A DNA stretch of 64,000 nucleotides from Bedellia somnulentella (Eukaryota > Arthropoda > Insecta > Lepidoptera > Bedelliidae). Both the position numbers and the translations under genes were made by a program. This document shows positions 22,513-37,500 of this stretch, piece after piece; positions within the stretch are counted from its first letter, which is position 1, and every line of letters starts with the position of its first letter. The stretch covers positions 11,048,501-11,112,500 of the forward strand of contig OY755197.1 in assembly GCA_963576735.1 (NCBI GenBank), written 5' to 3'. The notes beneath the pieces were generated by a model. That model did not search any database. It saw only the letters and a program-made list of their open reading frames with translations, and was not told where the DNA came from.

Positions 22513-25500
22513 CTGAAAGCAAACAGATTTATACTTTGAGAAAAACTTTCTTTGGAGATCCTGTCACGGATTCAAGAAGGGCATTTTCAAGTACTATGGT
22601 GATTTCATCAAGGGCAATAGATCGCTTGTAATGATATAGTAAGTTCCTCGGTTAGAATGAGATAAACTATAATTTTTAATTTTTATCTGGATATACTGTA
22701 CTTGTTGTTTGTTTTTGTGTTTAAGTGTTTTAAATTTGTATGCAACAAATAAATAATTTCTTTTCTTTTCTTTTTTTTTCTTTAAACATAAAAGAAACTT
22801 TGTCAGTGTGAGAGAGATAAATGTTTTTAACCCCGAGATATGTAGTAAATGTCACAAGTGCGCTGGCAAACAAAATTCGCTCCTGTTTCTTGTTTCTTCG
22901 AAACTTTAATGACATGTATTTGTGTCGCACTTACACCCTTTCGCAGTAGCATCCTGGTTTACAAAAATGATAGGATGTCTATTTCAGACGAGGTCTAACG
23001 ATATCTACGAAGATCTTGTTAATAACATAACATAACATAAACGTTCACGCCGAATATCCCCGAAGGGGTTGGCATAGGTACTAATACTTCTATGATCTAA
23101 CTTGACTTGATCTAACATGACGTGACTTTGTCACCTGGTGTTCAGAGTACCCACGTTTTGCATGGACAGTGTACTCACGTGATAGGGGGCAGGCCTATCG
23201 CTGTTTTGTACGAATACACTGTCACATGACTAAGTACAGCTCAGCCATGTGGGTTTCCTCACGATGTTTTCCCTCACCGTTAACAACCATGATAAATTAA
23301 CCACTCATATGTCTTTAGAAAAGACAAATTGGTGTAGGCCCGACCCAGGAATTGAACAATAGTCGTTTGCACGATAACCGAGTGTTCTACCCACTGGGCT
23401 ATCTTGTTAATATTATTGTAATATTTAAATAATTACGCCGTGTAGTGCCGGCTTAGAATGTCACTACCCCTTTCTACCCGCAGGTGTCGTAAGAAGCAAA
23501 TAAGGGTATGAGGTTTTTTTAAGTGGTATTAGGGCAATGCGGTTGGAAACCCATCACCAACGATACTTTTTTTTCTACAATCTTGTCCCCTATCAACTTC
23601 CAAATATGGCTGAAGAGTTTCTAGCTCTGAAGCTCTGGCTACCCCATTTTGGAATTTATGGCCGTGAGTAAATAAAATAAAATTCTTCCTTGGTGACAAA
23701 ACATTTAAAAACAAAATACAGAAATCAGTGCAAAAAAACAAAGAGTGCAATTTCCCGAGGTTAGTATGCGTTCCCTCACCACTCACCCCGCTGACGTTCC
23801 TCTGCACCAGCACCTGACTGTAGAGTCGTTTTCCCTCATCAGGTCCCACCAGCCTCTCCAACTGGTCACGTGATAGGGCGAACAGTTCATGGCCTGGTAC
23901 TTTCAGTTTCCGTTGGGCTGAAGTACTGAATCCTTTTGCTTCTAACCAGCTTACTACTTCGTCGGGATTTGAAGTCTGAATTGAGGAACATGGGAATAGA
24001 TTTATATAGATATTATTATTTGAAGATTTTATTCAACATTTAGTATAATGTAACCAAATGCAAAGGCTTTGAGTATATGGTAATTATATAGTTCGAATGT
24101 TTTTGTTCATTAAAAGCTCATACATACATACATATACTCACGGCTATAAATCCCAAGAAAGGGGTAGCCAGAGCTAATGAATTAGAAATTCCTCAGCCAC
24201 TTTTGGAAGTTGCGTGGGGAAAAGATGGTGACATAAAGGTTTTTGGTGATGGGTCTCCAACCGCATCGCCCAAAAATCCCTAAAAAGCCCCACACCGTTA
24301 GTCGCCTCTTACGTACACCCACCGGAAGAAATGGGGTAGTGCTATTCTAAGCCGACACTACACAGCAATTGTAAACTTATTGTAGTTAAGAATAATAATA
24401 GCACGGAGGTCTAGTCTAGACGACCGATTGGCCAAAGTTTTTATACGAAGCTTGCCCTAGCCGATAAACCACTTGAATAACCCTTTTATAATAATAATAA
24501 ATTTATTTGACGACGTCCGTGGTCGAGTGGATAGGTGACTAGCTTTTTGGTCCGGAGGTTGCAGGTTTGATCCCCGCTGAGACCAACATTTATGTGATGA
24601 GCATAAATTGTTGTTTCTCAGTCTTGGATGTTATTTATATGTGTATTAAATAATACTAAATACATCGTTGAGTTAGTATCCCATAATACATGTTTACTTA
24701 GTTTGGGGCTAACTTAATCTGTGTAAAATGCGGTATATTTATTTATTTATTATTGTTTCTTCAAACTAGAAATAGAAACTAGTGACAATACGCATTGTGA
24801 CAATAAAATTACCTGATGAATAAAGATATCCGGTGTCTTCTTGAAGTCCAGCTTATTCTTCCGTTGCTGGTACAAGGTCAGTACCGCTTTCAACTCTTCC
24901 TGCATCTCTCCATCACCGTTGCTCATTAAGGATTTGGTTGCTGGTTGTATGTAAACATCAATCAATATTTATCAATTAGGCAACAAGATGAAATGATTAG
25001 GCATCGACATCCAAGTATTATATACTTATACTCACGGCTATAAATCCCTAGAAGGGGTAGCTAGAGCTAAGGAATTAGAAATTCCTCAGGCACTTTTGGA
25101 AGTTGCGCGGGGAAAAGATGGTAAAATTAAGGTTGTTAGTGATGGGTCTCCAACCGCATTGCCCAAAAATTCCCAATACCGTTAGTCGCCTCTTACGTAC
25201 ACCCAGCGGAAGGAATGGAGTAGCGCTATTCTAAGCACTACGCAGCAAATCCAAGTAACATAACATTACATAAACGTTTACGCCGTTTATCCCCGAAGGG
25301 ATTGGCAGAGGTACCAATACTTCTGAACTCACGTGGCAGCGCCATCTTGTTTCAAGAGAAGATACCCACGTTTTGCTTGGACAGTGTACTCACGTGATAG
25401 GGGGCAGGCCTATCGCCGTTTTGTACGAATACACTGTCACATGACTGAGTGCAACTCAGCCATGTGGGTTTCCTCACGATGTTTTCCCTCACCGTTCACA

Positions 25501-28500
25501 ACCATGATAAAGTAATTTATATTTCCAAGTATTAGTAATAAAAAGTTAAGGGCACAGCATTAATACTAGAAGTTTGTTCAAAATAAGTGAGGAGAAGATT
25601 GTAAAAATAAGGATTGCTGGTGATAGATCTCCAGCCGCGACGCCCAACAATCTTATGTAATGTCCAATTCTCTTAGTCATCAATATCTAGCCATGGGTAG
25701 TCGTAAACTCAGGATGGGGCAGCAGGAATATATAATGTATAATAATTAATAAGGCATAAACGTTCACGCCGAATATCCCCGAAGGGGTTGGCAGAGGTAC
25801 TAATACTTCTGAACATCACGTAACTTTGGCACCTGGTGTTCAGAGTACCCACGTTTTGCATGGACAGTGTACTCACGTGATAGGGGGCAAGCCTATCGCC
25901 GTTTTGCACGAATACACTGTCACATGACTAAGTACAACTCAGCCATGTGGGTTTCCTCACGATGTTTTTCCTCACCGTTAACAACCATGATAAATTAACC
26001 ACACATATGTCTTTTTAGAAAAGACAAATTGGTGTAGGTAGGCCCGACCCAGGATTTGAACACTAGTCGTTTGCACGTTAACCGAGTGTTCTACCCACTA
26101 GGCTATCAAGGTAGTCCACTAGGCTATCGAGGCAGTAGCATTACCCTATTTCTTCCGGTGGGTGTATGTAAGAGGAGACTAACGGACTTGGGGCTTTTTA
26201 AGGGATTTTTGGACTATGCGGTCGGAGACCCATCACCAATCACCTTTATTCTACCATCTTTTCCCCACTTAACTTCCAAAAGTGGCTAAGGAATTTCTAA
26301 TTCCTTAGCTCTGGCTACCCCTTCTAGGGATTTATAGCCGTGAGTATATGTATTTATGTATGTATGTACTTTATCAAGTCCCACTATGGCTCAGCCCATC
26401 TTTTTAGGCGTCTCTCACAACAACCGCTGAATTGTCAATAATATGACATACATACATACCTATACTCACGGCTATAAACCCCTAAAGGGGCTAGCCAGAG
26501 CTAAGGAATAAGTAATTCCTCAGCCACTTGGGAAAGTTGCGCGGGTATATTGTAAAATAAAGGTTATTGGTAATGGGTCTCCAACCGCATCGCCTAAATA
26601 CCACTTAAAAATCCCCAATACCAAGTCGCCTCTTACGTAATAATAATAGTACTATACATATACATAACATAGACTATTACATAATATCATATATTTTACC
26701 TACATGCTTAATATAAATTAAATACGGGTTATATAATACAAAAATGCCGTCCTCTCTCTTATTGCTGTGCCTGAACGAGGTCCATACTGTTGAATTGTTA
26801 TAAAACTTGTAACCATGTAATAGCTATGGAATGCAATAAATAAATAAATACGTATACCCACGTGAAGAAATGGGGTAGTGCTATTCTAAGCCGACACTAC
26901 ACAGCAATAATAATAATATGAGTCCAATATTATTTGGTTTCAGTACAAATACAACTTACATTTAATGGTATCTGACTTGACGGGCACCAGGACTGGCATC
27001 GGTGGAGGCATCGGCGGCGGCGGAGGAGGACTTTCTTCACTTTTAACTGGAAATTTATTGATTATTGTTCATATCACAGAATGATGATGAACGACGATAG
27101 GAAAAAACGTCCCCACCATCTTCATTCAAGTATCATTTGAAACATCTATTAGAATAGAGAACTTTTTACTATGGCGACATATTTCAAATGCTTGGGGTTT
27201 AGATTTTATAATATATTCCGCCTAACGCAAATAGTGTCGCAAAATGAAGGTCCGGAAACCGGTTCGAGCTAGTCGGGGCGTGCGCAGAGGAGGTGATTTT
27301 GAGAACGTTTTGGCACAATTATGGATACAGGACGTCAATGTACATAGAATCGTCATTTGTTAACGTGAGATATGCCTTTTTGTTTGTAGAAAAAAATATT
27401 TTTTTTCAAAAATAAATACATTTGTGCCGAAAAGTTATTTTTTTATTATAAAAAAAACCCAAATGTTTTTGCAATTAACACAGGTACTTTAGACTTTTTT
27501 GGGCCCCAATGAACAAATTGACACATATCCCATGACTGTTGTAGGGTGGGGACGGGTTTCATACAAAACCCCCCATGGTCCTTTAACAGAAAAAAATAAA
27601 ATTTTGTTAGTTCTAAATATCCCATTTTTTATCTTTGTCTATAAAAGAATAACAGCTTAAAGAACTCATTTTAAAAAAATATACTCTCGGTCTGGTTTCC
27701 TAAATTACAAAACATGCTTAAAGTTGTACCTCAAAACTGAAGTTGTAATAACAGTCTTCGTAGGGTAGTAGTTCAGTTGCGTAAGGCTTAAATCTCAGTG
27801 GGCTCGGGTTCAAATCCTACGAAGTTATCACTTACAATACTTTTTGAGATCTATCTAGTACTGGACAATCTAAATCAATTTCATATTATGAAGGAAACAT
27901 TACTGCTCTCGAGGGTGCTGTGAAGGTGGTTGTAGTTACAGCCTACCCAAACTAGGTTATGGTGGTCGACTTTGGTGGGGAAATATAGGTACATACATAA
28001 ACGTTCACGCCGCTTATAGCCGAAGGGGTTGGTAGAGGTACCAATACTTCTGAACTCACATGGCAGCGCCGTCTAGTGTCCAGAGAAGGTACCCACTTTT
28101 TGCTTAGACAGTGTACTCACGTGATAGGGGGCAGGCCTATCTCCGTATTAGTTAGATTAATTTACATCCTATATTATAGATAATAACAAATAAGTTTGCT
28201 TTTACTTACCATAAAGAGCAACAGTGTTATTTTTGCATAGTTGAACGAAATGACTATGTCGTGCGACTACAACACATAAGCAATGACAATAATGATGATA
28301 AAACCAGAGACAATAAAAATGATCATGATGAAGTGATCAAAGACGTAAAAAACTAAGGTATATTTCATATTTTATAGATAAAAATAACATGTAAGGGACG
28401 GCGCTGACTGCCGGCATGGCATGGCAAAGGATTTCGGTACAGATATAGCATTTTTAATCTTATTACCATGCGTATAGAATTCATTTTAACACAACGATGC

Positions 28501-31500
28501 CGAGGGAGGCCGCGGTAGGACAGAACGTCGGCATCGTTGTGTCACAATAAAGTAAAATGAATTCTATACTCATGGTAATAAGATTAAAAATGCTATATCT
28601 GTACCGAAATCCTTTGCCATGCCATGCCGGCAGTCAGCGCCGGCCCTTACTGTTTCAAATATGAAATACAAAAGGTTATTGAGGATTGTTGGACAAATGG
28701 ACAAAAAAACCGTATGGGATAAAAATATTTATTTTCGTATAAAACGTATAAAATACAACAAGAAGAATTAACACTAATTTGTTTATAGAAGTGGCGACTC
28801 TGATTTATTTTATTTGAAGGAGCAATAACAGTATCTGACAGATACTTTGGAATGTGTAATATGTCCAAAATAGCTTTTTGTTTTGTTAAATTAGTCTGTT
28901 ATGTAACATTCATTGTACTTATGAAATTTTTGATTAAATCAAAACTTTTCAGTTTCAACATTGATTCTCTGTAGTTATGAAGTTAAATTTTTGAATGTTC
29001 TTTTGTGAATGTCCTTCGATTTTAAAACAGTATTTTGTTTTATTATAAAGTCTCTAAGGTTTATCGAAATATATTAAATTTATAAGAACTATATCGTATG
29101 ATCCTAACTAATATTTTTTTACACAAAATGAATTGAGAGACGTAATAATACCATAATATACTATCAATTCACTAATATATTTTTTTGCGTTTCATTTATA
29201 TAAAAAAAGTTTAAAATGCTGACACTATCAATTTCTATTTTCTTTTTTAATTAGATTCTCTTTATTAATTTCAATGTCGGATGAATGGAATGAAAATAGA
29301 ATCTTTTTGATAAGGTTCAAAATAACATTTGAAATTGCACTAAAGTAAAATTAAATGTTTACTTAATACACACCATTTTTAAAATCCTTATTAACTTTCT
29401 AACAGTATTGTTTAACTCATAAATTTTCGGAAAAACGTCAGTGTGCAAAAAAAATAAAGAATTAACTGACAATTTAAAAATATTTTGTGTTAAGACCTAT
29501 TTTATATAAATATTACTAATAATGACTTTCTCATTATGACACATTTATATATTCTTAATGTTGAAAAAGATCCCAAGATAGGACGATATATAAAATGATC
29601 AAATTAATATATTTTATAAATGAAAAGCTAATAAGAACACAATTTAAATGTCCCAATTTTAGAGCTAAGATGGAATGCACCAATACACACACATATATAA
29701 GCTGTGAATCACACAAACGCAACATCACAAACATATTTTAAACGAAAAACAAACAAGAATTACAAAAAAATTAAACCCTGATTAAAAAAAAGATTCTACA
29801 ATTTTTCACCCACGAATGCGTTTTATCTTTCATGCCTTTGTGTGACAGCTTAATATAATGTACGTGTAAAAATGACAGTCTTTTAAAATTAGTTACAGTA
29901 ACAATATTAATAACAAAATAAACCTGTATTTATTACATTTAAACTGTATATTGCTTTCGTGAGGTAAAAACTGTAGATTAGTTCAAATACTAGCCGACCT
30001 TTCAGTGTATAGTCACAAAAGTGTTAATAAATAGATTATAAAAGTGGTATTGATTTAAATTAAAGTTGATTAGTACACCTTTAACACTCCTTTAATGTTT
30101 CGGGAATCAGTCAGAATTATAAAAGTTAATTCGTATAAAGACATCGGATTATGTATTGTAATAGTTCAATAGATAATAGATATAGGTAATCTTATGAAAG
30201 TATGTGATAATTTTCATATTTTTTGACATGAAAGTATTTACGATGGAATGTATTAATGCAATAAGAAAAACATGTTTATTTTTGAATGTTAAAATATTAT
30301 CAGGAAAAAGCACAACAGAATTAAGTCAGTAGTAATAGAATTAGTAAACCTACTCATTTAATTCTGTAGGTGACCTTCCATCTAACCTATACAAATATTT
30401 TTTTTAAAAGTGAAAAAAAAAACTTTACTAATTAATTTATGTCATTTGAATGCTATTTAACCACAACTTCATATTAATCACCATCCAATGTCTCCATACA
30501 AACGCTATAGCTTTGTGAACACTTTGGTTAGGCGAGGGCGGCTAGAAATATCTGAACTCGCCCTTCTTCCCGAGGCGTTCCCGGCGCACCCAGTCGGGAT
30601 TCCTACCCGTGGGACTGCTGCCTCCTGAGCCTCTGCCGCCCCCTTCCTGGAAACATATTGGCAAGGTTAGAAGATACTAAATAAAGTAAAAAATTTCGCC
30701 ACCAGCGGGGATCGAACCCACGACTTCCGGGTATACGCCCCCGTCGCTCTGCCAATTGAGCTATAGAGTCAATGGCTTCTTGTGCGAAAATTGTTCTCCT
30801 TTATTTATTAGTAATAATCCCCACATGAGGTTTTCATGAACAAAATCATTCGAATTAATAAGTGATTTAAAATTTGTCGAATAAAATTCTGTGAGTATAA
30901 ATCTATTATAGTTCATGCAGTTATATGAGCTATTACATATATAAAAAAATTGAAACGCGTAATGCTAACAAACCAAATTTCAGATTTATCCTAGGAGTGT
31001 AGTTAAATAAAAGATGTTATTAAAGGAAAGAAAAATTTCGACACTGGCGGGGTTCGAACCCACGACCTTCGGGTATACGCCCCCGTCGCTCTACCAACTG
31101 AGCTACAGTGTCAGTTGGCATCAAGCGCGAAATTCCTCTATCCTTTGTTTCTTTTTTACACGTTCAAGTAGTGTTTGCGTTTCCTACCTCCGAATTTTAA
31201 CTAATTCGGACGGCCACTTGTCTACCTTTTCAGATAGAATGCAAATGTTGGAAACGCCTGACATCCTGACATGAGGAATTCATGTCAAAAAAAAAAAACA
31301 TTAAATTAAGTGTAGTTAAAGTTCAAGAGAAAAAGTAACTGGGTAAAAATTATTTGGGTACAAAATCCTTTACAGTTCAATTTTAATCCTAATCCTATCC
31401 CTGCCCTTAACTTTATCTCAACCCTGAATCGAATGCCAAAAATGAGGATATTTTTTGCCCTACATCAGTGTTTCCAAATGATATTGATACAACAAAAAAT

Positions 31501-34500
31501 ACATACATACATATACTCACGGCTATAAATCCCTATAAGGGGTGGCCAGAGCTAAGGAATTAAAAATTCTTCAGCTACTTTTGGAAAGTTGTGTGGGGAA
31601 AAGATGGTAAAATAAAGGTTGTTGGTGATGGGTCTCCAACCGCATCGCCCAAAAATCCCTTAAAAAGCCCCAATACCGTTAGTCGCCTCTTACGTACACC
31701 CACCGGAAGAAATGGGGTAGTGCTATTCTAAGCCGACACTACACAGCAACAAAAAAATAATTCTATAAATGTATACAAAACATACCTGATAATGCGTATA
31801 AATGGGGTTGGGGTAGGTGTGCGCGTCCAGCTGCGCGGGCGTGACGATGGTGTGCGGCACGTGCGCCACCTGCCCGCGCCGGTTGCGCGCGCGCCACCAC
31901 TTGCGCGAGTCGTCCAGCACCTGGGGGGTGGCGTGGAATGTTGATTACAATTTTACATACATACATACATTTATTTTAAATCTTTTTTGTTCTTGAAAAC
32001 CTCATTTGGGGATTATTACTAATAAATAAAGAATAAATAAAGGAAAGAAAAAATTCGACACAGGCGGGAATCGAACCCGCGACCTCGGGTATACGCACCC
32101 GTCGTTCTGCCAATTCAGCTACCGTGTCAATGGCTGCCAGCGCGAAATTCTTCTATACTTAAATTACCTGATAATGAACTCGAAATGTGTCGATTTTTTT
32201 TCCTTTACTTATTATTTATTTATTAATTCATACATTTAGTCGCGAATATTAATCTCAATAAAAACTAACTACTTAAAGCTTGAGAATCAGAAAACGGTGA
32301 TAACACTATTTCTGATTTTGTACACTTATCAGAAAATACTGATTGTGTGGCTAAATTAGACGAGAGATTTAAAAAAAGAGTGTATTTAACATACATACAC
32401 ATACACACATATATACTCACGGCTATAATTCCCTAGAAGGGGTAGCCAGAGCCAAGGAATTATAAATTCCTCAGCCACTTTTGGAAGTTGAGTGGGGAAA
32501 AGGCGGTAAAATAAAGATTTTTGGTGATGGGTCTCCAACCGCATCGCCCAAAAATCCAATAAAAATTCCCAATACCCTTAGTCGCCTCTTACGACGCCCT
32601 TGGGTAGAAAGGGGTAGCGACATTCTAAGCTGGCACTACACGACAAATACACGGCACAGTAGTGTATTTATTATGCTAAATAAACATATTTGTTTAGATC
32701 AATCTGTTTCAAAGATTAGGCGGAACTATAAATCAAAGAGAGATCGAGAGATATTAAAAGAATTGCTGCTTTGTTGTGTAGATATGAATCTTCACATAAC
32801 ATGCATTATCTTAAATTAAAGGTTTAAATTAAATGGAGCATGTCCCTAGACTTACCTCTAAATATTCTCCCCGTTGTACGGTTAGTTCCTTATCATTGTT
32901 GGCAGTACGTGGATAGGTGACTCGCACTATACGACCTCCGCGGGAGACCACGCCGCGGGCCCACGATTCACCAAGGTCTTCTGTGATAATAAATAGTTCA
33001 AATTTAAGAAAAGAAAAAAAAAGCTTCTAAAAATATAGCACAAACTGCTGTGTAGTGCCGGCTGAGAATAGCACTACCCTATTTCTTCCGGTGGGTGTAC
33101 GTAAAAGGCGACTAACGGTATAGGGGCTTTAAAGGGATTTTTGGGCGATGCGGTTGGAGACCCATCACCAAGAACCTTTATTTCACCATCTAATCCCCAC
33201 GTTACTTCCAAAAGTGGCTGAAGAATGTCTAATTCCTTAGCTCTGGCTACCCCGTCTAGGGATTTATAGCCGTGAGTATATGTATGTATGTATGTAAAAA
33301 TAAAGCTAGAAAACAAGAACATGCAAAACATTAAATTAACTATTTTTGTACAAAATATCTGTCTCGTTAGCATCATTTTACTAAAGTTTTATAAATATAA
33401 CTAAATTTGCCATTAGTTGGAGTTTGACATCACATCATGATTCGTAAATTATGCAAGTTGAAGCAGCTTTTATATTGCGCAAACAAAGAAAGAAACTGTT
33501 TGAATTTACTAGAAATTTATGCTCTGATAAAAAATATTCGAGCGAATTTTAGAATACCAATAGATAGACGCGCTCCAAAATTTAAAGTTTCATCATGTTC
33601 TTCAATTTTATGGATAGGATTTTATTTGAGCATGATCAAAGATCATAATATTAATATATAATCATAATATTAATATATATCTAAAGCAAAAATTATAGAA
33701 CTAAGATGCTTATTCAATTTACACTTACCCTCATCTCTTTCAGGTCTATAAACTGGTTCTCTTTCCGGTGATGAAGCGCCTGACTCGGAGTCACCTCTAC
33801 CAACTGGCCTTGGATTTCTAAAAACAAATAACTTAATTGTTTCTATCTAACCTTATTATAAACTAGATGAAAACCCAGCTTCGCTCGGGTGAAATATGAC
33901 TCATAATACACATCTAGACACAAAGTAGGTAGCTACTTCTACTTCGTTCATTGTTTTTATTATTATAGATACTCTTTTCTTCAGTCAACTCTAACTGTCT
34001 AGGTAGACGTCCATAGCCTAGGATACCCCATGGTAGCTCTTACCGCGCGCGCCCTAAGGGGGCCTATTGAACAAAAAGGGGTATCGTAAGTGTGGCTGAC
34101 TACCTACATCTATACTAAATTTACCATCTTTACGAAGAGCCCTTCGCTGCATCCACTTTCTACAATTGTGACAATGTTCATCAAACAACAAATAAAGACA
34201 AAGACACGACCAATGAAAGACTTTATGAAATACTTATGACTTTCGGCATAATGTATATAATCAGAACAAATTAATACAAATAGAGACGCAAAAACTGTCA
34301 GTACTGGCGAATAGATATAATTCAGTCATTTATAAATTATCCATTGAATTCGAACAAATGTGTTCAAAGTTCCTGATGGCGCTAGTAAGTATTCAGTAAT
34401 CTGTGGCGCTAGGCTGATTATATTGTAGTTTGGAAGTCCGCGCACTACAATTAGTGGAGTCAATGAATACATAAAACAGGCAATCTTCGGAAGTCCTCAA

Positions 34501-37500
34501 GAACAGCTCCGATTTTGATGTTTTTTTTTTTAAAAATTCTGTTTTTTTATATTATTTAAAATCAGAAACCTCTTAGAGCGGGGACGGAACTATTTATATT
34601 GTTTAAACAATATCAACGATATTTATGCACAAAAAAAATTTCTACTATACAATATTCATTAAAAACTTGTAAATATATTAATGAATGTTATAAAAAAATA
34701 TCTATAAGTTTGTTCTGTGTAGTAATGGCATGGATTTAATTTGTGGACCAAAATATAAATTTTTTATTGACCATAGAAAATTCATTATTTTATACACAAA
34801 AAAAGTACATTTAATTTTCATTCTCATTTTGCGTTTCGGAGACTTCTTCATCTTCTTCAAGTGGTGGGTGGTTACTGCAGTCATTTCCACTGCAAACTTT
34901 GCAGGCTGGTGAGCAATGAAGACCACTTTTTCTGCAGCCACACGCTGAACCGCATCCTGTTTTGCAAGAGCAAAATATCAATTTTAAAACGTTGTCAGGT
35001 GCTGCTGGTTGTGTCATTTTGATTGGTTTTAAATAATTCTCTTTTCGCCAACCCCATTCTTCAGGTGGTATCGATGAATTATTTTTCCATTGCTGAACTT
35101 GTAAGTAGACTCTTTTAATATGTTGTTTTGCTGCATCTTCTGTCGGAGGTAAGGAATTAAGTTGTACGCTTTTATTTTTTGAAGCTAATGCTATGAAACG
35201 TTTATATCGCAGTTCATTCAAGCATTTGGCAGTTTTAGCACCATACATTGTTAGAATACAATCAATACCATCATTAAAAAGCACTTCTTCATTTTGTTCT
35301 TCAACCATAAAATTTTCAGCTGCTGCATGTAATTTTTGATTATCATTAAAAACTTTAATAAAACTATTTTTTCCTTTGTTATAGAAAGCGGATGTGGTAT
35401 CACATCCAGTGAATGCATGAATAAAAAACAGATAGGTTTTTTTAATATTTGGATATTTCTCTAATATTGTTTTTGTTGAGTAAACTCGTTGCAAGATATT
35501 ATTTTTTAGTGGTTTTAAAAAAAACATTTCTTTATCATCAGGTGCTAAAACCATCAATAAAACTAACACATCAATATCTTCAGCTACAACAACTACTTGA
35601 AGAGAGGAACAATCTATAGCAGATTGCACAATTAATCGATCAGCATCACTTTCGGCTTGACTCCACTCAATATTATTTTCGCCTAGTTTTTTGCAGAGAA
35701 GATTAATAAACCTATTTTTATTTTTGCTATTACCTAAAAGTTTCTCTTTCGTTGTGTTTAAAGGCATGTCTTCTTCAAATAAATAATCAATGGAAGTATT
35801 GCCGATGTATCTACGATTTCTCTCAGACACTTTAGTTCCATCATTACTATATCCATCAAATACAACTTTAACATTAGTTCCATAATTATTACGTAAATAT
35901 CTAATATACTGTTGACAAATATCTGCAAATTTTTTATTTTTTTCCCATTTTAATCTATGAAGTAGCATACCACCATCAATAACATAGAAAAATTTAGTAA
36001 CATCACTAACATCCGTTTGGCATTGTACAAAGGCATCATATAATGTTGATTTGGTCGTTTTCCTCATTCCAGCGTTATCAAACAGTGAAAGAGGATAGGG
36101 AGCCAGCTCATAGTCAAAATATTGACGAAGTTCTTCATGAGTTTTTCTTAAAAAGCATAAACGTTGGAAAATTAAATTTGGATCTATAGCGATTGCAGTA
36201 TTATTAACTTTGATTTTACTGCTCATGATCAATAAAGATTTAACAGTATCTTTCGTGGTCATTTTCGTATCTTTGAAGTTAAAACCTCTGATTTTATTTC
36301 TTAATTTAATTCCAACATCAAATGCTTCATAACAATTAATAGTTTCGTTACCTACAATTCCTGTGGAAATTGCCATGAATTCCTTAACGTCAGGAAAGGG
36401 GCTGTGAATTTTAAAAAACTCTACAATTTTATCAATTGCATTCTAAAGCAATTGATAAAATTGTAGAGTTTTTTAAAATTCACAGCCCCTTTCCTTCATT
36501 GATTCCTTCATTGATTCCTTCATTGATTCTGTTATCAGTAGCGTCAACATGCTGATATGATGATTTAAAGGCAACTCCACAAAACTCTTCCATTCCGTCG
36601 ATTACGTCGGTTGTAAATAACGTTGCTTTTATCCATTTGAAAACAACACTTGGTGTTGCTCCACGTCTGAAAGGACCACCTTCTATTTTCATTGACTTCA
36701 TGAGTGTTTGTTCTATTGTCTGGTCAGTTGAAATTTTTGCAAAATACATATCAGATCTTCTAATTCACTGTGAGTAACAAAAATTAATACTTAAAACTTG
36801 ACGGAGCGTGCAGTTACTCCAAAAAGTAAATGAATACTGAGTGAAGTAAGCAGTAAAAATATAAAACGTCAAACATCTGCTCTCAGACCTTGAATTCTTT
36901 CATCAGGTAGGGACTACCTAAACAACAAAAAGGTCAATTTCTATTGTACGAATAGTACCTATACCTCACAAAACTTTCTAATGCAACGTTAAATATTATA
37001 TATAACGTCGGCCGGGTAGATCGGCGTAGATTCATGATTCCTCAATGACAAATCAGACACAGAAATAAATAATCACAGCTTTAATCAACTTCGCCACTAT
37101 TCACAAATTAACTAAGTACAAATTATATTGCGTTAACACCGATTAGAAACGTATGACGGTTCCGAGCACAACCGATCCACTCTTTGTCCATCGTCAGAAT
37201 GATCCTTGCCCGAACTCCATCAGAGGGCGCACGATTACCTCGTGACCACACCCTTCCGCTTCTTACCACTTAGTCAACTGAGTCAAATCAGCAACTCTAT
37301 TAGGTATTACCGACACGTAGTCAATTCAGTAACTGTATTAGGTGCCGCCGACATGTAGTCAAATGAGCAACCATATTAGGTGCCGCCGACACGGCCATCC
37401 TGACAAGACACACGTCCTCGTGTGTTACTCGGCATCTGAAACAATATCAGATGGCAATACCACTTGTCCAAAATACTGACTTCCTCAATGAGGATTGTTC

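Noticed and set aside
33437..33661. 74-codon plus-strand frame in EPS8 intron 10
   Set aside because: No recognisable domain, no splice or promoter support, AT-rich.
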